Source: an uncultured Pseudomonadota bacterium
GTDB taxonomy: Bacteria; Myxococcota_A; UBA796; SXON01
Direction of reading: 5' to 3'
NCBI GenBank assembly: GCA_903959175.1
Contig: CAJBVW010000102.1
Coordinates: forward strand, 1 to 54,842
DNA: 54,842 nt
This document shows, piece after piece, positions 16,431 through 28,772 of this stretch. The translations under genes and the position numbers were made by a program. The notes under the pieces are model-generated. The model was not told the origin of the DNA, made no database searches, and saw only the letters and a list, made by a program, of their open reading frames with translations. Within the stretch, counting starts at the first letter, position 1. The number at the start of each line of letters is the position of its first letter.

Positions 16431-18539
16431 ATGGACATCCAATCCGTTTCCGTCGAGATCGGCGGCAAGACCATCACCATCGAGACCGGTAAGTACGCCA
16501 AGCAGGCGCACGGCGCGGTCACCATCCGCCAGGGCGACTCCATCGTCCTCTGCACGGCCACGGCCGGCACGGCGCCCACGCGCTTCGACTTCATGCCGCT
16601 CACCTGCGAGTACATGGATCGCACCGGCGCCTACGGCAAGATCCCCGGCGGCTTCTTCAAGCGTGAAGGCCGCGCCAACGAGCGCGAGACGCTCGTGAGC
16701 CGCGTCATCGACCGCCCGATCCGCCCGCTCTTCCCGAAGACCTGGCGCTACGAGACCCAGGTCATCGCGACCGTGGTGTCGTTCGACCCCGCGAACGAGA
16801 CCGACGTGCTCTCGATCGCCGGCGCCTCCGCCGCCCTCCACATCTCGGACATCCCGGCGAAGCAGTCCTGCGCCGGCGTCCGCGTCTCCCGCGTCGAGGG
16901 GGCCTTCGTGGTCAACCCGACCCGCGAGCAGATCGACGCCGCGGACATGAGCCTCGTCGTGGCCGGCACCGCCGACTCGGTGTGCATGGTCGAAGGCGGC
17001 GGCAAGGAGGTCTCCGAGGCCGCCATGATGGACGCCCTCGACCTCGCCCACGGCGAGATCAAGAAGATCTGCGCCGCGATCGACGAGCTCCGTGCCAAAA
17101 CCGGCAACAAGGCCAAGCGCGAGGCCCCCGTGGCCGCCACGCTCGACGCCGCGACCGCTGAGAAGGTCAAGGCCGTGGCCGTCCCCGCTGTGCAGGCCGC
17201 CCTCAAGATCGCCGGCAAGGTCGAGCGCAAGGACGCCTTCGCCGCCGCCAAGGTGGCCGGTGTCGCCGCGGCGACCGCGGGCATCGACGACGACGCGAAG
17301 GCCGCCATCATCGGCGCCCAGGCCTCCGACGTGGTCGACAAGGTCGTCAAGACCGAGATGCGCAAGCGCGTCATCGACCAGGGCATCCGCATCGACGGCC
17401 GCGCCACCGACGAGATCCGCCCCATCTGGTGCGAAGTGGGCGTCTCGCCTCGCGCGCACGGCTCGGCGATCTTCACCCGCGGTGAGACCCAGGCCCTCGC
17501 GGTCGTGGCCCTCGGCGTGGAAGACGACGCCCAGCGCATCGACTCGGCCGGCTCGGTCGGCAGCTTCCGCCGCTGGATGCTCACCTACAACTTCCCGCCG
17601 TTCTGCACCGGCGAGGCCTACCCGATGCGCGGCCCCAAGCGCCGCGAGATCGGCCACGGCGCGCTCGCCCACCGCGCGGTCCAGTACGTCATGCCCGCCC
17701 AGGAGGCGTTCCCCTACGTCATCCGGTCGACCTGCGACGTGCTTGAGTCCAACGGCTCCTCCTCGATGGCCTCGGTGTGTGGCAGCACGCTCGCCCTCAT
17801 GGACGCCGGCGTCCCCATCAAGGCCCCGGTCGCGGGCATCGCGATGGGCCTCGTGAAGGAAGGCGACGAGTTCGCGGTCCTGTCCGACATCCTCGGCGAC
17901 GAGGATCACCTCGGCGACATGGACTTCAAGGTGACCGGCACCACCACCGGCATCACCGCCTTCCAGATGGACACGAAGATCTCGGGCGTCCCCCGTGAGG
18001 TCATGTCCCGCGCGCTCGCCCAGGCGCGCGAAGGCCGGCTCCACATCCTCGCCGAGATGATGAAGGCCCTCCCGGCCACGCGCCCCGAGCTCTCGGTGTA
18101 CGCGCCCCGGATCACGACCATCCACATCAAGTCGGACAAGATCCGCGAGCTCATCGGGCCGGGCGGCAAGGTCATCCGCGGCCTGCAGGACAAGACCGGC
18201 TGCCGCATCACGGTGGACGACTCCGGCAAGGTCGATGTTGCCTCGACCGACCAGGTCATGGCCGCCAAGTGCATCGCGATGATCCGCGAGATCACCGCCG
18301 AGGCCGAGATCGGCAAGCTCTACGTCGGCGTGGTCAAGCGCGTGACGGACTTCGGAGCCTTCGTCGAGATCTTCCCCGGCACGGACGGCCTGGTGCACAT
18401 CAGCCACCTCGCCAAGGAGCGCGTCAACAAGGTCACCGACGTGGTGAACGAGGGCGACGAGGTGCTCGTCCGCGTCATCGACATCGACAAGGCCGGCAAG
18501 ATCCGCCTCTCCCGCAAGGAAGCCCTCGAGGACACCTAG
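16431..18539 (+). CDS. pnp: Polyribonucleotide nucleotidyltransferase (PNPase)
   Basis: A 702-residue 3'-5' phosphorolytic exoribonuclease. Domains in order: first RNase PH (about 10-225; FFKREGRANERETLVSR, IDRPIRPLFP), an Ala/Lys-rich helical linker (about 230-320), the second, catalytic RNase PH (about 320-550; FPPFCTGEAYPMRGPKRREIGHG, SNGSSSMASVCG), a KH domain (IGPGGKVIRGLQ near 570) and an S1 domain (VGVVKRVTDFGAFVEIFPGTDG near 630) to the end. The ATG at 16431 begins the family-typical start and has GAGGTT 5 bases upstream. It follows rpsO, the classical order. Confidence 0.97.
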   Translation: MDIQSVSVEIGGKTITIETGKYAKQAHGAVTIRQGDSIVLCTATAGTAPTRFDFMPLTCEYMDRTGAYGKIPGGFFKREGRANERETLVSRVIDRPIRPLFPKTWRYETQVIATVVSFDPANETDVLSIAGASAALHISDIPAKQSCAGVRVSRVEGAFVVNPTREQIDAADMSLVVAGTADSVCMVEGGGKEVSEAAMMDALDLAHGEIKKICAAIDELRAKTGNKAKREAPVAATLDAATAEKVKAVAVPAVQAALKIAGKVERKDAFAAAKVAGVAAATAGIDDDAKAAIIGAQASDVVDKVVKTEMRKRVIDQGIRIDGRATDEIRPIWCEVGVSPRAHGSAIFTRGETQALAVVALGVEDDAQRIDSAGSVGSFRRWMLTYNFPPFCTGEAYPMRGPKRREIGHGALAHRAVQYVMPAQEAFPYVIRSTCDVLESNGSSSMASVCGSTLALMDAGVPIKAPVAGIAMGLVKEGDEFAVLSDILGDEDHLGDMDFKVTGTTTGITAFQMDTKISGVPREVMSRALAQAREGRLHILAEMMKALPATRPELSVYAPRITTIHIKSDKIRELIGPGGKVIRGLQDKTGCRITVDDSGKVDVASTDQVMAAKCIAMIREITAEAEIGKLYVGVVKRVTDFGAFVEIFPGTDGLVHISHLAKERVNKVTDVVNEGDEVLVRVIDIDKAGKIRLSRKEALEDT

Positions 18540-18588
18540 TCTTCCCGGGCCTCCAAGACCGATTGGGGCCCCCTCCTAGGAGACGTGA

Positions 18589-19029
18589 GTGCTGGTGATC
18601 GACGTGAAGCTCCTCCCGAACGGGGAGGGGCTCCCCCTGCCCGCTCGAGCCACCCCCGGCTCGGCGGGCTTCGATCTGCGTGCCGCCGCCGAGGTGACGA
18701 TCCCCTCCGGCGAGTGGCGCGTCGTCCCCACGGGCCTGGCGCTCGCCATCCCCGTGGGGTGGGAGGGCCAGGTGCGGCCCCGCTCGGGGCTCGCGGTGAA
18801 GCACGGCATCACCGTGCTCAACGGGCCCGGCACCATCGACGCGGACTACCGCGGCGAGATCCTCGTGCCGCTCGTCAACCACGGCCGGGAGCCCTTCATG
18901 CTCACGCGTGGGGAGCGCATCGCGCAGATCGTGTTCGCGCCGGTGCCGCAGGTCGAGCTCCGCGAGGTCGACGAACTGTCGGCCGCTCACCGCGGCGATC
19001 GCGGCTTTGGGAGCACGGGCCGGTCCTAG
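18589..19029 (+). CDS. dut: Deoxyuridine 5'-triphosphate nucleotidohydrolase
   Basis: A 146-residue trimeric dUTPase that removes dUTP and makes dUMP for thymidylate synthesis. Conserved motifs are in order: AGFDLRAA (1), [12 protein letters not shown] (2), [14 protein letters not shown] (3), ERIAQIVF (4) and the Gly-rich arm [10 protein letters not shown] (5) at the C-terminus. GTG 18589 follows AGGAG by 8 bases. It lies 49 bp after pnp on the same strand and may be co-transcribed; its stop is 4 bp from that of the convergent hydrolase. Confidence 0.96.
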   Translation: MLVIDVKLLPNGEGLPLPARATPGSAGFDLRAAAEVTIPSGEWRVVPTGLALAIPVGWEGQVRPRSGLAVKHGITVLNGPGTIDADYRGEILVPLVNHGREPFMLTRGERIAQIVFAPVPQVELREVDELSAAHRGDRGFGSTGRS

Positions 19030-19033
19030 GGAG

Positions 19034-19924
<891 letters not shown>

Positions 19925-20266
19925 CTAGGCGGCGGGGCCGGGGTTCGACAGGGTGACGGGCTTGCCCAGCCGCTTGGTGAACAGCGCCGAGAGCACCTTC
20001 TCCAGCGGCTCGTTCGTGTCGCGCTCGAACCAGGCGCCCGCCTCATAGCGGAAGTGCCAGGCCTTCGAGAACGCCGACAGCCAGAGCTCGCGTACGGGGA
20101 CCTGCTGCGAGAGGACGAAGACCCCGCCGGTCTCGAAGTCGACCTGGAACACGCCGTCCGTCAGCTTGGGATCGAGGTCGTCGGAGTCGATGACGTCGAC
20201 CTCGCGGGCGATGTTCTTGAGGGCGGTGACGACGATCTGGCGGAAGCGATGCTCTTCGATCTGCAT
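19925..20266 (-). CDS. cyaY: Frataxin-like iron donor protein CyaY
   Basis: A 113-residue protein with the frataxin fold pattern: an acidic first helix, then strands GVFQVDFETGGVFVLSQQ, PVRELWLSA and AWHFRYEAGAWFER, and the closing helix LEKVLSALFTKRLGKPV. These match the conserved 'VNRQ.P..EIWLAS..GG.HF.....W.D' core of CyaY. The family binds iron on acidic residues and modulates Fe-S cluster assembly by IscS. Bacterial CyaY is mostly known from proteobacteria. It is divergent from ffh with only 36 bp between the two start codons. Confidence 0.85.
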   Translation of the reverse strand: MQIEEHRFRQIVVTALKNIAREVDVIDSDDLDPKLTDGVFQVDFETGGVFVLSQQVPVRELWLSAFSKAWHFRYEAGAWFERDTNEPLEKVLSALFTKRLGKPVTLSNPGPAA

Positions 20267-20302
20267 GGTGTCGCCAGTAACCGCGACCGGTTAGACGCGC
20301 GC

Positions 20303-21832
20303 ATGCTCGAAACCCTCTCTCGCGGATTCCGTAACGCTCGCCTCAAGCTCCAGGGCAAGGCCGAGCTCAACGAGGAGAGCGTCTCCGACGCGCTCCGTGA
20401 CGTCCGTGTTTCCCTCATCGAAGCTGACGTTGAGCTCGATGTCGTCAAGGCCTTCCTCCAGCGCGTGAAGGAGCGGACCCTCGGCCGGGTCGTCCAGATC
20501 AAGGCGCCGAAGGGCTTCCAGGTCGGCCCCGCCGACTACTTCATCAAGGCCTGCTACGACGAGCTCGAAGAGCTCATGGGCGGGACCGACGCCACGCTCG
20601 ACCTCGACGGCAAGCCCACCCTCATCATGATGGTGGGTCTCCAGGGCTCCGGCAAGACGACGACCGCCGGAAAGCTGGCGCGCTTGCTGCAGAAGCAGGG
20701 CAAGAAGCCGATGCTCGTCGCGGCCGACATCTACCGCCCCGCCGCGGTCGATCAGCTCACGACCATCGGCCGCAAGATCAACGTGCCGGTCTTCTCCATC
20801 AAGGGGATGGACCCGGTGCAGCTCTGCGTGACCGCCGTGACCCAGGCCCGCAACGTCGGCCGGGACGTGGTCATCTTCGACACCGCCGGGCGCCTCGCCA
20901 TCGACGAGACGTTGATGCAGGAGCTCGAGGGCATCAAGTCCAAGACCAACCCGCAGAACGTGCTCTTCGTGTGCGACGCGATGATCGGCCAGGACGCCGT
21001 CCGCACCGCCGCCGAGTTCGACCGGCGGCTCTCCTTCTCCGGCTTCGTCCTCACCAAGTTCGACGGTGACGCCCGCGGCGGCGCCGCCCTCTCCATCAAG
21101 CACGTCACCGGCAAGCCCGTGATGTACCTCGGCATGGGCGAGGGGCTCGACAAGCTCGAGGAGTTCCGCCCCGCCGGCCTCGCGAGCCGCATCCTCGGCT
21201 TCGGCGACGTCGTGGGCCTGATGAAGGACTTCGAGCAGGTCGTCGACAAGGAGAAGGCCGAGAAGGACGCCGTGAAGATGCTGAAGGGGGACTTCACCTT
21301 CGACGACTTCGCGCAGCAGCTCAAGATGATCAAGTCCATGGGCAGCCTCAAGGACGTGATGTCCAAGCTCCCGATGATGGACGAGCTGATGTCCCAGGTG
21401 CCCGCCGAGGCCCTCGACGACTACGAGCTGGTCAAGGTCGAGGCCATGATCCAGTCCATGACCAACCAGGAGCGCCACAACCCCGACAAGATGAACGAGT
21501 CGCGGATGAAGCGCATCGCCAAGGGGTCGGGGCGCACCGTCGGCGAGGTCAAGGACCTCCTCGAGCGCTTCAAGATGACGCGCCAGATGATGAAGCAGGT
21601 CGGCACCATGTCCGGGCTCTTCGGGAACGCCAAGGAGGCGCGCCAGATGCAGCGCCAGATGGCGCAGATGGCGCAGGCCGCCGGCATGGGCGGCGCCGCG
21701 GGCGGGATGGGCGGGGGCATGGGCGGCGAAGGCGGATTGCCGGCGCTCCCGGCGTTCACCAAGGAAGACCTCGCCGCGCGCCGCGCGAAGACGAAGGACG
21801 CCCGCAAGGCCCGGAAGAAGCAGCGGAAGTAG
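20303..21832 (+). CDS. ffh: Signal recognition particle protein Ffh (SRP54)
   Basis: A 509-residue SRP GTPase that binds 4.5S/SRP RNA and signal sequences for co-translational targeting with FtsY. The N domain (MLETLSRGFRNARLKLQG) is followed by the G domain with G1 GLQGSGKTTTAGKLA (about 112-126), G3 DTAGRL and G4 TKFDGDARGG, then a Met-rich M domain (about 310-440) with the RNA-binding SGRTVGEV segment. The tail is Gly/Met-rich and ends in basic residues (about 450-509). The first ATG of the N domain is used; the frame is open far upstream but overlaps other genes. The SRP RNA gene was not found in this window. Confidence 0.96.
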   Translation: MLETLSRGFRNARLKLQGKAELNEESVSDALRDVRVSLIEADVELDVVKAFLQRVKERTLGRVVQIKAPKGFQVGPADYFIKACYDELEELMGGTDATLDLDGKPTLIMMVGLQGSGKTTTAGKLARLLQKQGKKPMLVAADIYRPAAVDQLTTIGRKINVPVFSIKGMDPVQLCVTAVTQARNVGRDVVIFDTAGRLAIDETLMQELEGIKSKTNPQNVLFVCDAMIGQDAVRTAAEFDRRLSFSGFVLTKFDGDARGGAALSIKHVTGKPVMYLGMGEGLDKLEEFRPAGLASRILGFGDVVGLMKDFEQVVDKEKAEKDAVKMLKGDFTFDDFAQQLKMIKSMGSLKDVMSKLPMMDELMSQVPAEALDDYELVKVEAMIQSMTNQERHNPDKMNESRMKRIAKGSGRTVGEVKDLLERFKMTRQMMKQVGTMSGLFGNAKEARQMQRQMAQMAQAAGMGGAAGGMGGGMGGEGGLPALPAFTKEDLAARRAKTKDARKARKKQRK

Positions 21833-21857
21833 GCGGTCGCGGAGGGGGGGCGACCGC
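21833..21857. terminator. Hairpin after ffh
   Basis: GCGGTCGC (21833-21840) and GCGACCGC (21850-21857) form a perfect 8-bp stem with a 9-base G-rich loop directly after the ffh stop, between convergent genes. There is no T-run, so termination without one, or Rho-dependent termination, is possible. Confidence 0.5.
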
Positions 21858-21883
21858 CCCTCCTGCTCCGACCGGGCCCCGCG

Positions 21884-24800
21884 CTACAGGCCGGGGCCGC
21901 CGGCGAGCACGTAGACGGCGCCCGCGTTCGTGGCGGCGCTGTCCTCGTCGGGCGCGCCGATGACGAGGTCGAGGAAGCCGTCCCCGTCGAGGTCTCCGGG
22001 GATCGCGAGCGATGCGCCGACGCTGTCGTTGGTGTCCTCGGCGCGGGTGATCGCTTCGGCGGCGCCGAGGCCGAGCACGCCGGTGAGCGGTCCGTACACG
22101 GTCCACACCGCGCCGCCACCGCCGTAGGACGCGCCCTCGCCCGCGACCGCGACATCGTCGTGGCCGTCGTCGTCGAGGTCTCCGACCGCGAGGGATAGGC
22201 CCGCGCCGTCTCCCGCGGTGTCCCCGAGGAGCGTCACGTCGCTGCCGAGCGTGCTGCTGCCGAGGAGTGGGCCGTGCGCGACGTAGACGGCGCCTGCGTT
22301 CGTGCCGGCGCGATCGTTGGTGAGGGCGCCCACGACCACGTCGCTGTGGCCGTCGGCGTCGATGTCTCCGGCGGCGAGCGTGAGGCCTGCACCCTCGCCG
22401 GAGCTGGCCCCGTACAGGGTGGCGTCCGCCGCGGCGGTCGTGATCCGCCCGGAGAAGGGGCCGAGGTAGAGGTAGACGGCACCGCCGTCCCGGACGCGGG
22501 TGTCGTCCGCGTAGGCGCCCACCGCGAGGTCGCCGAGTCCGTCTCCGTCGAGGTCAGAGAGACCCACGAGCGCGCGCCCGAAGTAGTCGCTGGCCGTGTC
22601 GCCGACGAGGAGGGCGGCGGCGTCTGCGAGGGCCCCGGTGCCCGTGGGCGCCGCGTCGAGCACGTAGACCGCTCCCGCGCCGAGGCTCTCGGTGGTCTCG
22701 CGGTAGGCGCCGACCGCCAGCTCCGCGTCGCCGTCGAGGTCGGCGTCGGGGATCGCGGCGAGGGCGATGCCGGCGTTGTCCCCGAGGTCGGTGCCGAGCC
22801 GGACGCCGTCTGCGGCGGAGAGCGCGGCGGAGGCGGGGGGCCCGCGGAAGAGGTAGACGCCGCCCGCGTTCGTGGCGGAGGCGTCGTCGTACGGGGCGCC
22901 GAGGACGAGGTCGGTGAGGCCGTCCCCGTCGAAGTCGCCCGCGGCGACCGCGCGCCCGAGGTAGTCGAGGGCGGCCCCGCCGAGCCACTGCTCGCCGGCG
23001 TCGGCCGCGGTGCCGGTATCCCCCAGCGGCCCGGAGAGCAGGTAGACGGCCCCTACGTAGAAGGCGGAGTCGTCCACGCCGGTGGCGCCCACGAGGAGGT
23101 CTGGGAGGCCGTCCCCGTCGAGGTCGCCGCAGGCAGCGACGGTGGTCCCGAACGCATCGGACTCGGCGACGCCGGTGAGCTTGCCGTCGGCGTCCGCGAG
23201 CGACCTGTCGCCGGCCACGCCGCAGCCGACCGCCACCGCGTCACAGTTGTTGTCGGCGCCGTCGCCGCAGACCTCGGTCCCGTCGGGGTTGACGGCCGCG
23301 TCGGAGTCGTCGCAGTCGCCGGGCACGGTCGCGGTCCACGGGGCCTCGGCCGCGCAAAGACAGGCCGCGGCGTCTCCGTAGGTGTCGCCGTCGGCGTCGG
23401 CGTAGAAGGCCACGCAGTCCACCGCGCCGGTGTTGGACGCGCCGTCGCAGTCGTCGTCCGCGGCGGTCGCGCAGGTCTCCTCGGCGGCGGGGGACACCGC
23501 GGCATCGCCGTCGTCGCAGTCCCGGTCGTCGGCGAGGTAGCCCGCGGGCTCTTCACAGGCGGCGAGTCCCTCGGCGGCGTCGCCGTAGCCGTCGCCGTCG
23601 GCGTCCGGGAACCAGGTGAGGGCGTCGGCGGCGTCGTCGTCGACCGCGGCGTTGCAGTCGTCGTCGACGTCGTTGCAGGTCTCGGCGGCGTCGGGTCGGA
23701 CGTCGCCGTCGGCGTCGTCGCAGTCCTGGCAGGCGACCCAGCCGTCCCCGTCGAGATCGTCGCGACCGGCCGACCCGTCGCAGTTGTAGTCGGCGGGGTC
23801 CAGGCAGTCGATCTCGAGGGCCCCCGGGTGGAACGCCACGTCCGCGTCGTCGCAGTCGCCGCCGAGGTCGACCCGGTCGGCCACTGCGTCGCAGGACACG
23901 ACGGCGTCGTCGTCGTCGCCCCAGCCGTCCCCGTCGAGGTCCGCGAACCAGCTCTCGCCGTCGACCGCGCCTCGCTCGTCGACGGCACCATCACAGTTGT
24001 CGTCGGCACCGTTGCAGCGTTCGTCCGCGTCGGGATGCGTGGCGGAGACGGCGTCGTTGCAGTCGCCTTCGATGCCGATGTAGCCGACCGGCGGGTCGCA
24101 GGTGAGGGACACGTCGAGGTCGGACCCCCAACCGTCGCGGTCGGCGTCCCGGTACCAGGTGCGGGGATCGGTGGGGTCCTCGTCCACGGTGCCGTCGCAG
24201 TCCTGGTCCACCCCGTCGCAGCGCTCGGCGGCGTCGGGGCTGCGCGCGGGGTCCGCGTCGTCGCAGTCGTCCCCCGCGGAGACGGTGTCCGCGATCGGGG
24301 TGCACGAGGCCTCCCAGACCGCCGGGTCGCCGTGCCCGTCGCCGTCGGCGTCCGTGTACCAGCGGTCGTTCCCGAACCGGTCGGGCTCGTCCACGAGGGC
24401 GTCGCAGTCGTTGTCGGCGCCGTCGCAGGCCTCGGCGGCGTCGGGGTGGAGGGCGGCGTCGGTGTCGTCGCAGTCGGTGTCCACGGCGCTGTACCCGTCG
24501 GGCCGGGTGCACGCGGCGAGCGAGGTCGAGGCGCGCCCCCAGCCGTCCCCGTCGAAGTCGAGCCACCACGTCTGGGTGGGGAGGCCGCCGTCGTCCACGA
24601 GGCCGTTGCAGTCGTCGTCGAGGGCGTTGCAGCGCTCGGCTGCGTCGGGGGACACGTCGGCGTCGGTGTCGTTGCAGTCGGCACAGGCGGCCCACCCGTC
24701 GCCGTCGTTGTCGAAGGCGGCGGGGAGGCCGTCGCAGTTGAGGTCCCGCATCTCGGTGCAGTCGTCCTCGACCGCGGCCGGCGAGATCGCGCTGTCCGCG

Positions 24801-25129
24801 TCGTCGCAGTCCAGCGGGAAGGCGACGTAGCCGAGGGGCTGATCGCAGGCCGCGACCCAGCCCACAGCCGAGCCGAACGCGTCCCCGTCGGCGTCCGGGT
24901 ACCAGACGGAGGTGCCCTCGGCGTCGTCCTCCGAGCCGGAGCAGTTGTTGTCGACGCCGTTGCAGGTCTCGTGCGCGAGCGGATGGACGTTGTCGTTGAA
25001 GTCGTCGCAGTCGACGGAGGAGTCCCAGCCGTCCTCGTCCAGGTCGTAGGTGGAGCCGTCGTCGGGGAGGCGCACCCACTCGCATCCGGTGAGCGCGAGG
25101 AGGCCGACGCCGAGCAGCCAGCGGGTCAT
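21884..25129 (-). CDS. Lipoprotein with ten MopE-type metal-binding repeats and FG-GAP propeller
   Basis: A 1081-residue secreted lipoprotein. The signal MTRWLLGVGLLALTGC ends in lipobox Cys16. Residues about 25-640 hold ten copies of the 'D.DGDG...DCDD.D....P...E.C.G.DNDCDG..D' unit (Pfam MopE-like metal-binding motif), each about 50-60 residues with paired Cys and Asp-rich Ca-loop-like stretches. The C-terminal half has seven FG-GAP/integrin-alpha-like repeats (DLDGDGLPDLLVGA and variants) that should fold as a beta-propeller. The MopE protein of Methylococcus binds copper; whether these repeats bind Cu or Ca is not known. It overlaps the upstream paralogue by 4 bp (ATGA, 25126-25129), so the two form one operon. 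Confidence 0.85.
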   Translation of the reverse strand: MTRWLLGVGLLALTGCEWVRLPDDGSTYDLDEDGWDSSVDCDDFNDNVHPLAHETCNGVDNNCSGSEDDAEGTSVWYPDADGDAFGSAVGWVAACDQPLGYVAFPLDCDDADSAISPAAVEDDCTEMRDLNCDGLPAAFDNDGDGWAACADCNDTDADVSPDAAERCNALDDDCNGLVDDGGLPTQTWWLDFDGDGWGRASTSLAACTRPDGYSAVDTDCDDTDAALHPDAAEACDGADNDCDALVDEPDRFGNDRWYTDADGDGHGDPAVWEASCTPIADTVSAGDDCDDADPARSPDAAERCDGVDQDCDGTVDEDPTDPRTWYRDADRDGWGSDLDVSLTCDPPVGYIGIEGDCNDAVSATHPDADERCNGADDNCDGAVDERGAVDGESWFADLDGDGWGDDDDAVVSCDAVADRVDLGGDCDDADVAFHPGALEIDCLDPADYNCDGSAGRDDLDGDGWVACQDCDDADGDVRPDAAETCNDVDDDCNAAVDDDAADALTWFPDADGDGYGDAAEGLAACEEPAGYLADDRDCDDGDAAVSPAAEETCATAADDDCDGASNTGAVDCVAFYADADGDTYGDAAACLCAAEAPWTATVPGDCDDSDAAVNPDGTEVCGDGADNNCDAVAVGCGVAGDRSLADADGKLTGVAESDAFGTTVAACGDLDGDGLPDLLVGATGVDDSAFYVGAVYLLSGPLGDTGTAADAGEQWLGGAALDYLGRAVAAGDFDGDGLTDLVLGAPYDDASATNAGGVYLFRGPPASAALSAADGVRLGTDLGDNAGIALAAIPDADLDGDAELAVGAYRETTESLGAGAVYVLDAAPTGTGALADAAALLVGDTASDYFGRALVGLSDLDGDGLGDLAVGAYADDTRVRDGGAVYLYLGPFSGRITTAAADATLYGASSGEGAGLTLAAGDIDADGHSDVVVGALTNDRAGTNAGAVYVAHGPLLGSSTLGSDVTLLGDTAGDGAGLSLAVGDLDDDGHDDVAVAGEGASYGGGGAVWTVYGPLTGVLGLGAAEAITRAEDTNDSVGASLAIPGDLDGDGFLDLVIGAPDEDSAATNAGAVYVLAGGPGL

Positions 25130-27033
25130 CGGGGACCTCCGTGGAGGACGACGGCGCCGCCGGCGTCCACGCCGCCGAGGTCCAGCCCGGGCACGCCGAC
25201 GAGGAGATCGTCGTAGCCGTCGCGATCGAGGTCGCCGACGCCCGCGAGGCCGGCGCCCGCGGCGTCTCCGGGCGCGCCGCCGTAGAGCCGCAGCCCGGCG
25301 TCGACGGTGCGGAGGCTGCCCGAGAGCGGCCCGAAGTAGAGCGCGGCGGCCCCGGCGTCGCTCGCGCCGGTGTCGTTGCCGGGGGCGCCGACGAGCACGT
25401 CGGCGAAGCCGTCGCCGTCGATGTCTCCCGCGGCGCTCACGAAGAACGCCTGATCCGACGCGGCGACCCCGTCCATGCGCGCTTCGGCGTCCGCGAGGGG
25501 CACGGTCCCGGCGACCGGCCCGAGCACGAGCCAGACGCTCCCGGCCTGCGGCAGATCTCCGACTGTGGCCGGCCCGCCGACCGCGACGTCGGCGTAGCCG
25601 TCCGCGTTCACGTCGCCCGCGCCCGCGACGGTCTGGCCGATCGACTGGTTCGGCGCGCCCCCGACGAGCATGGCGGTGGCGGCGTCCTCGGTGATCGTGC
25701 CCGTGGTCCCGCCCGCGACGAGCCAGGCCGCTCCCGAGCGCGCGGCCCCCCCGCCCGTCGCGCCGACGAGCAGGTCGGTGAGGCCGTCGCCGTCCACGTC
25801 TCCGGCGCTCGCGACGGACGCGCCGAGGTCGACGGCGTTCCCGGAGAGGGTGAGGGCCGCCGCAACGCCGTCGAGCCGGCCGCTGAGCGGGCCCGGGAGG
25901 AGCCAGGCGGCGTCGGTCCAGCGACCGCCGATCAGGAGGTCGCCGATGCCGTCCCCGTCGGCGTCGGGGAGGGTGGCGACGCGTAGGTCGAACGGGTTCG
26001 TGGTCCCGAGGCCCTCGAAGGTCGCCTGGGCGTCCGCGAGGTCCACCGTGTCCGCGACCGGACCGGAGACGACGTAGGCGATGCCCGTCCAGCGCGAGCT
26101 CGTGTCCGAACGGCCGTAGGCGGCGAGCACGAGGTCGTCCGCGCCGTCTCCCGTGAGGTCGACCCCTCCCGACATCGAGATCGAGCTGGCCGTCCCGAGC
26201 TCGTGATCTTCGAACACCGCGCTCGGCGCGCCCAGGTCGGCGTCGGCGCCGAGCGGGCCCCGTACCAGCCACCAGGCAGGGCGCCGGGTGTCGTTCGGGG
26301 CTCCGACGAGGAGGTCCAGCCACCCGTCGCCGTCGGTGTCTCCGGCGCCGGAGACCTCGCCCCCGGCGCGGTCCTCCGCCGATGCGCCGATGACCACCAC
26401 CTCCGCGTCGCCGAGGGTCCGGACGCCGCGCATCTCGCAGGGGGGCGTGGTGGCGGGGTCGGCGTCGTCGCAGTCCCCGGCGGTCGGCGCGCTCCACGCG
26501 TCCTCGGACGTGCAGAGGCAGGCCGAGAGCTCGATGCCGACGCCGTCGCCGTCGCCGTCCTCGTACCAGGGGACGCAGCCGATGGCGGCGGGGTCGTTGT
26601 TCGTGCCGTCACAGTCCTCGTCGGCGGGAGAGTCGCAGCGCTCCACGGCGCCGGGGTGGACGAGGGCGTCACTGTCGTCACAGTCGAGCGCGTTCGAGAC
26701 CCACGGGCGGCGGTCGGCCTCGGTGTCGCCGCACCAGAGGTCGGCGGTGGCGGGGTCTCCCCAGCCGTCCCGATCGAGGTCGAGCCAGGCGCTCAGGCCG
26801 TCGCTCGGGTGGTCGTCCGTGGTGCCGTCGCAGTCCTCGTCGACGAGGTCGCAGCGCTCGGCGGCGCCGGGGTGGATGGCGGCGCTGACGTCGTCACAGT
26901 CGAGTGGGAGCGCCCAGCCGTCGCCGTCGTCATCGACCAGCACCTTTTCCGCCGCGGTGCCGGTGGTCTCGTCCGGGGCGCACGCGGGCGCGAACGCGAG
27001 CCCGAGCGCGACCAGCGGGGCGAGGCGGCGCAT
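25126..27033 (-). CDS. Lipoprotein with three MopE-type repeats and FG-GAP propeller
   Basis: A 635-residue paralogue of the following gene. The signal MRRLAPLVALGLAFAPAC gives a lipobox Cys18. Three MopE-type metal-binding units (about residues 35-190; DCDDVSAAIHPGAAERCD, DCDDSDALVHPG and a third DCDD) precede seven FG-GAP-like repeats (DGDGWLDLLVGA, DGDGIGDLLIGG, NADGYADVAVGG and others) forming a predicted propeller to the C-terminus. It is the promoter-proximal gene of the pair and is divergent from a transmembrane Ser/Thr kinase 100 bp away. Surface ligand or metal binding is inferred. Confidence 0.85.
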   Translation of the reverse strand: MRRLAPLVALGLAFAPACAPDETTGTAAEKVLVDDDGDGWALPLDCDDVSAAIHPGAAERCDLVDEDCDGTTDDHPSDGLSAWLDLDRDGWGDPATADLWCGDTEADRRPWVSNALDCDDSDALVHPGAVERCDSPADEDCDGTNNDPAAIGCVPWYEDGDGDGVGIELSACLCTSEDAWSAPTAGDCDDADPATTPPCEMRGVRTLGDAEVVVIGASAEDRAGGEVSGAGDTDGDGWLDLLVGAPNDTRRPAWWLVRGPLGADADLGAPSAVFEDHELGTASSISMSGGVDLTGDGADDLVLAAYGRSDTSSRWTGIAYVVSGPVADTVDLADAQATFEGLGTTNPFDLRVATLPDADGDGIGDLLIGGRWTDAAWLLPGPLSGRLDGVAAALTLSGNAVDLGASVASAGDVDGDGLTDLLVGATGGGAARSGAAWLVAGGTTGTITEDAATAMLVGGAPNQSIGQTVAGAGDVNADGYADVAVGGPATVGDLPQAGSVWLVLGPVAGTVPLADAEARMDGVAASDQAFFVSAAGDIDGDGFADVLVGAPGNDTGASDAGAAALYFGPLSGSLRTVDAGLRLYGGAPGDAAGAGLAGVGDLDRDGYDDLLVGVPGLDLGGVDAGGAVVLHGGPR

Positions 27034-27133
27034 GGGGCTCCGGGGCGCGCGGGGAGGGGGAGGGCGACGAAGGGGCGGCGAAGCCGTACTGTACCCCAGC
27101 GGGCGGGCCGTCCGCATGGTAGCGTTCGGCCCG

Positions 27134-28747
<1,614 letters not shown>

Positions 28748-28772
28748 CCGAGCGTAGGCGCGGGGAGCGGGG

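Noticed and set aside
22274-25216. 980-codon plus-strand open frame opposite the MopE lipoprotein
   Set aside because: Low-complexity Val/Gly/Ala antisense of Asp-rich repeats; no start signal or family features.
23200-26900. CRISPR-like regular repetition of gtcgtcgcagtc-type sequence
   Set aside because: The repeats are coding MopE units with variable spacing and divergent sequence, not constant repeats with unique spacers.
27086-27094. GTAC-T-GTAC palindrome between the lipoprotein pair and the kinase
   Set aside because: Too short (9 bp) to claim as an operator without conservation data.
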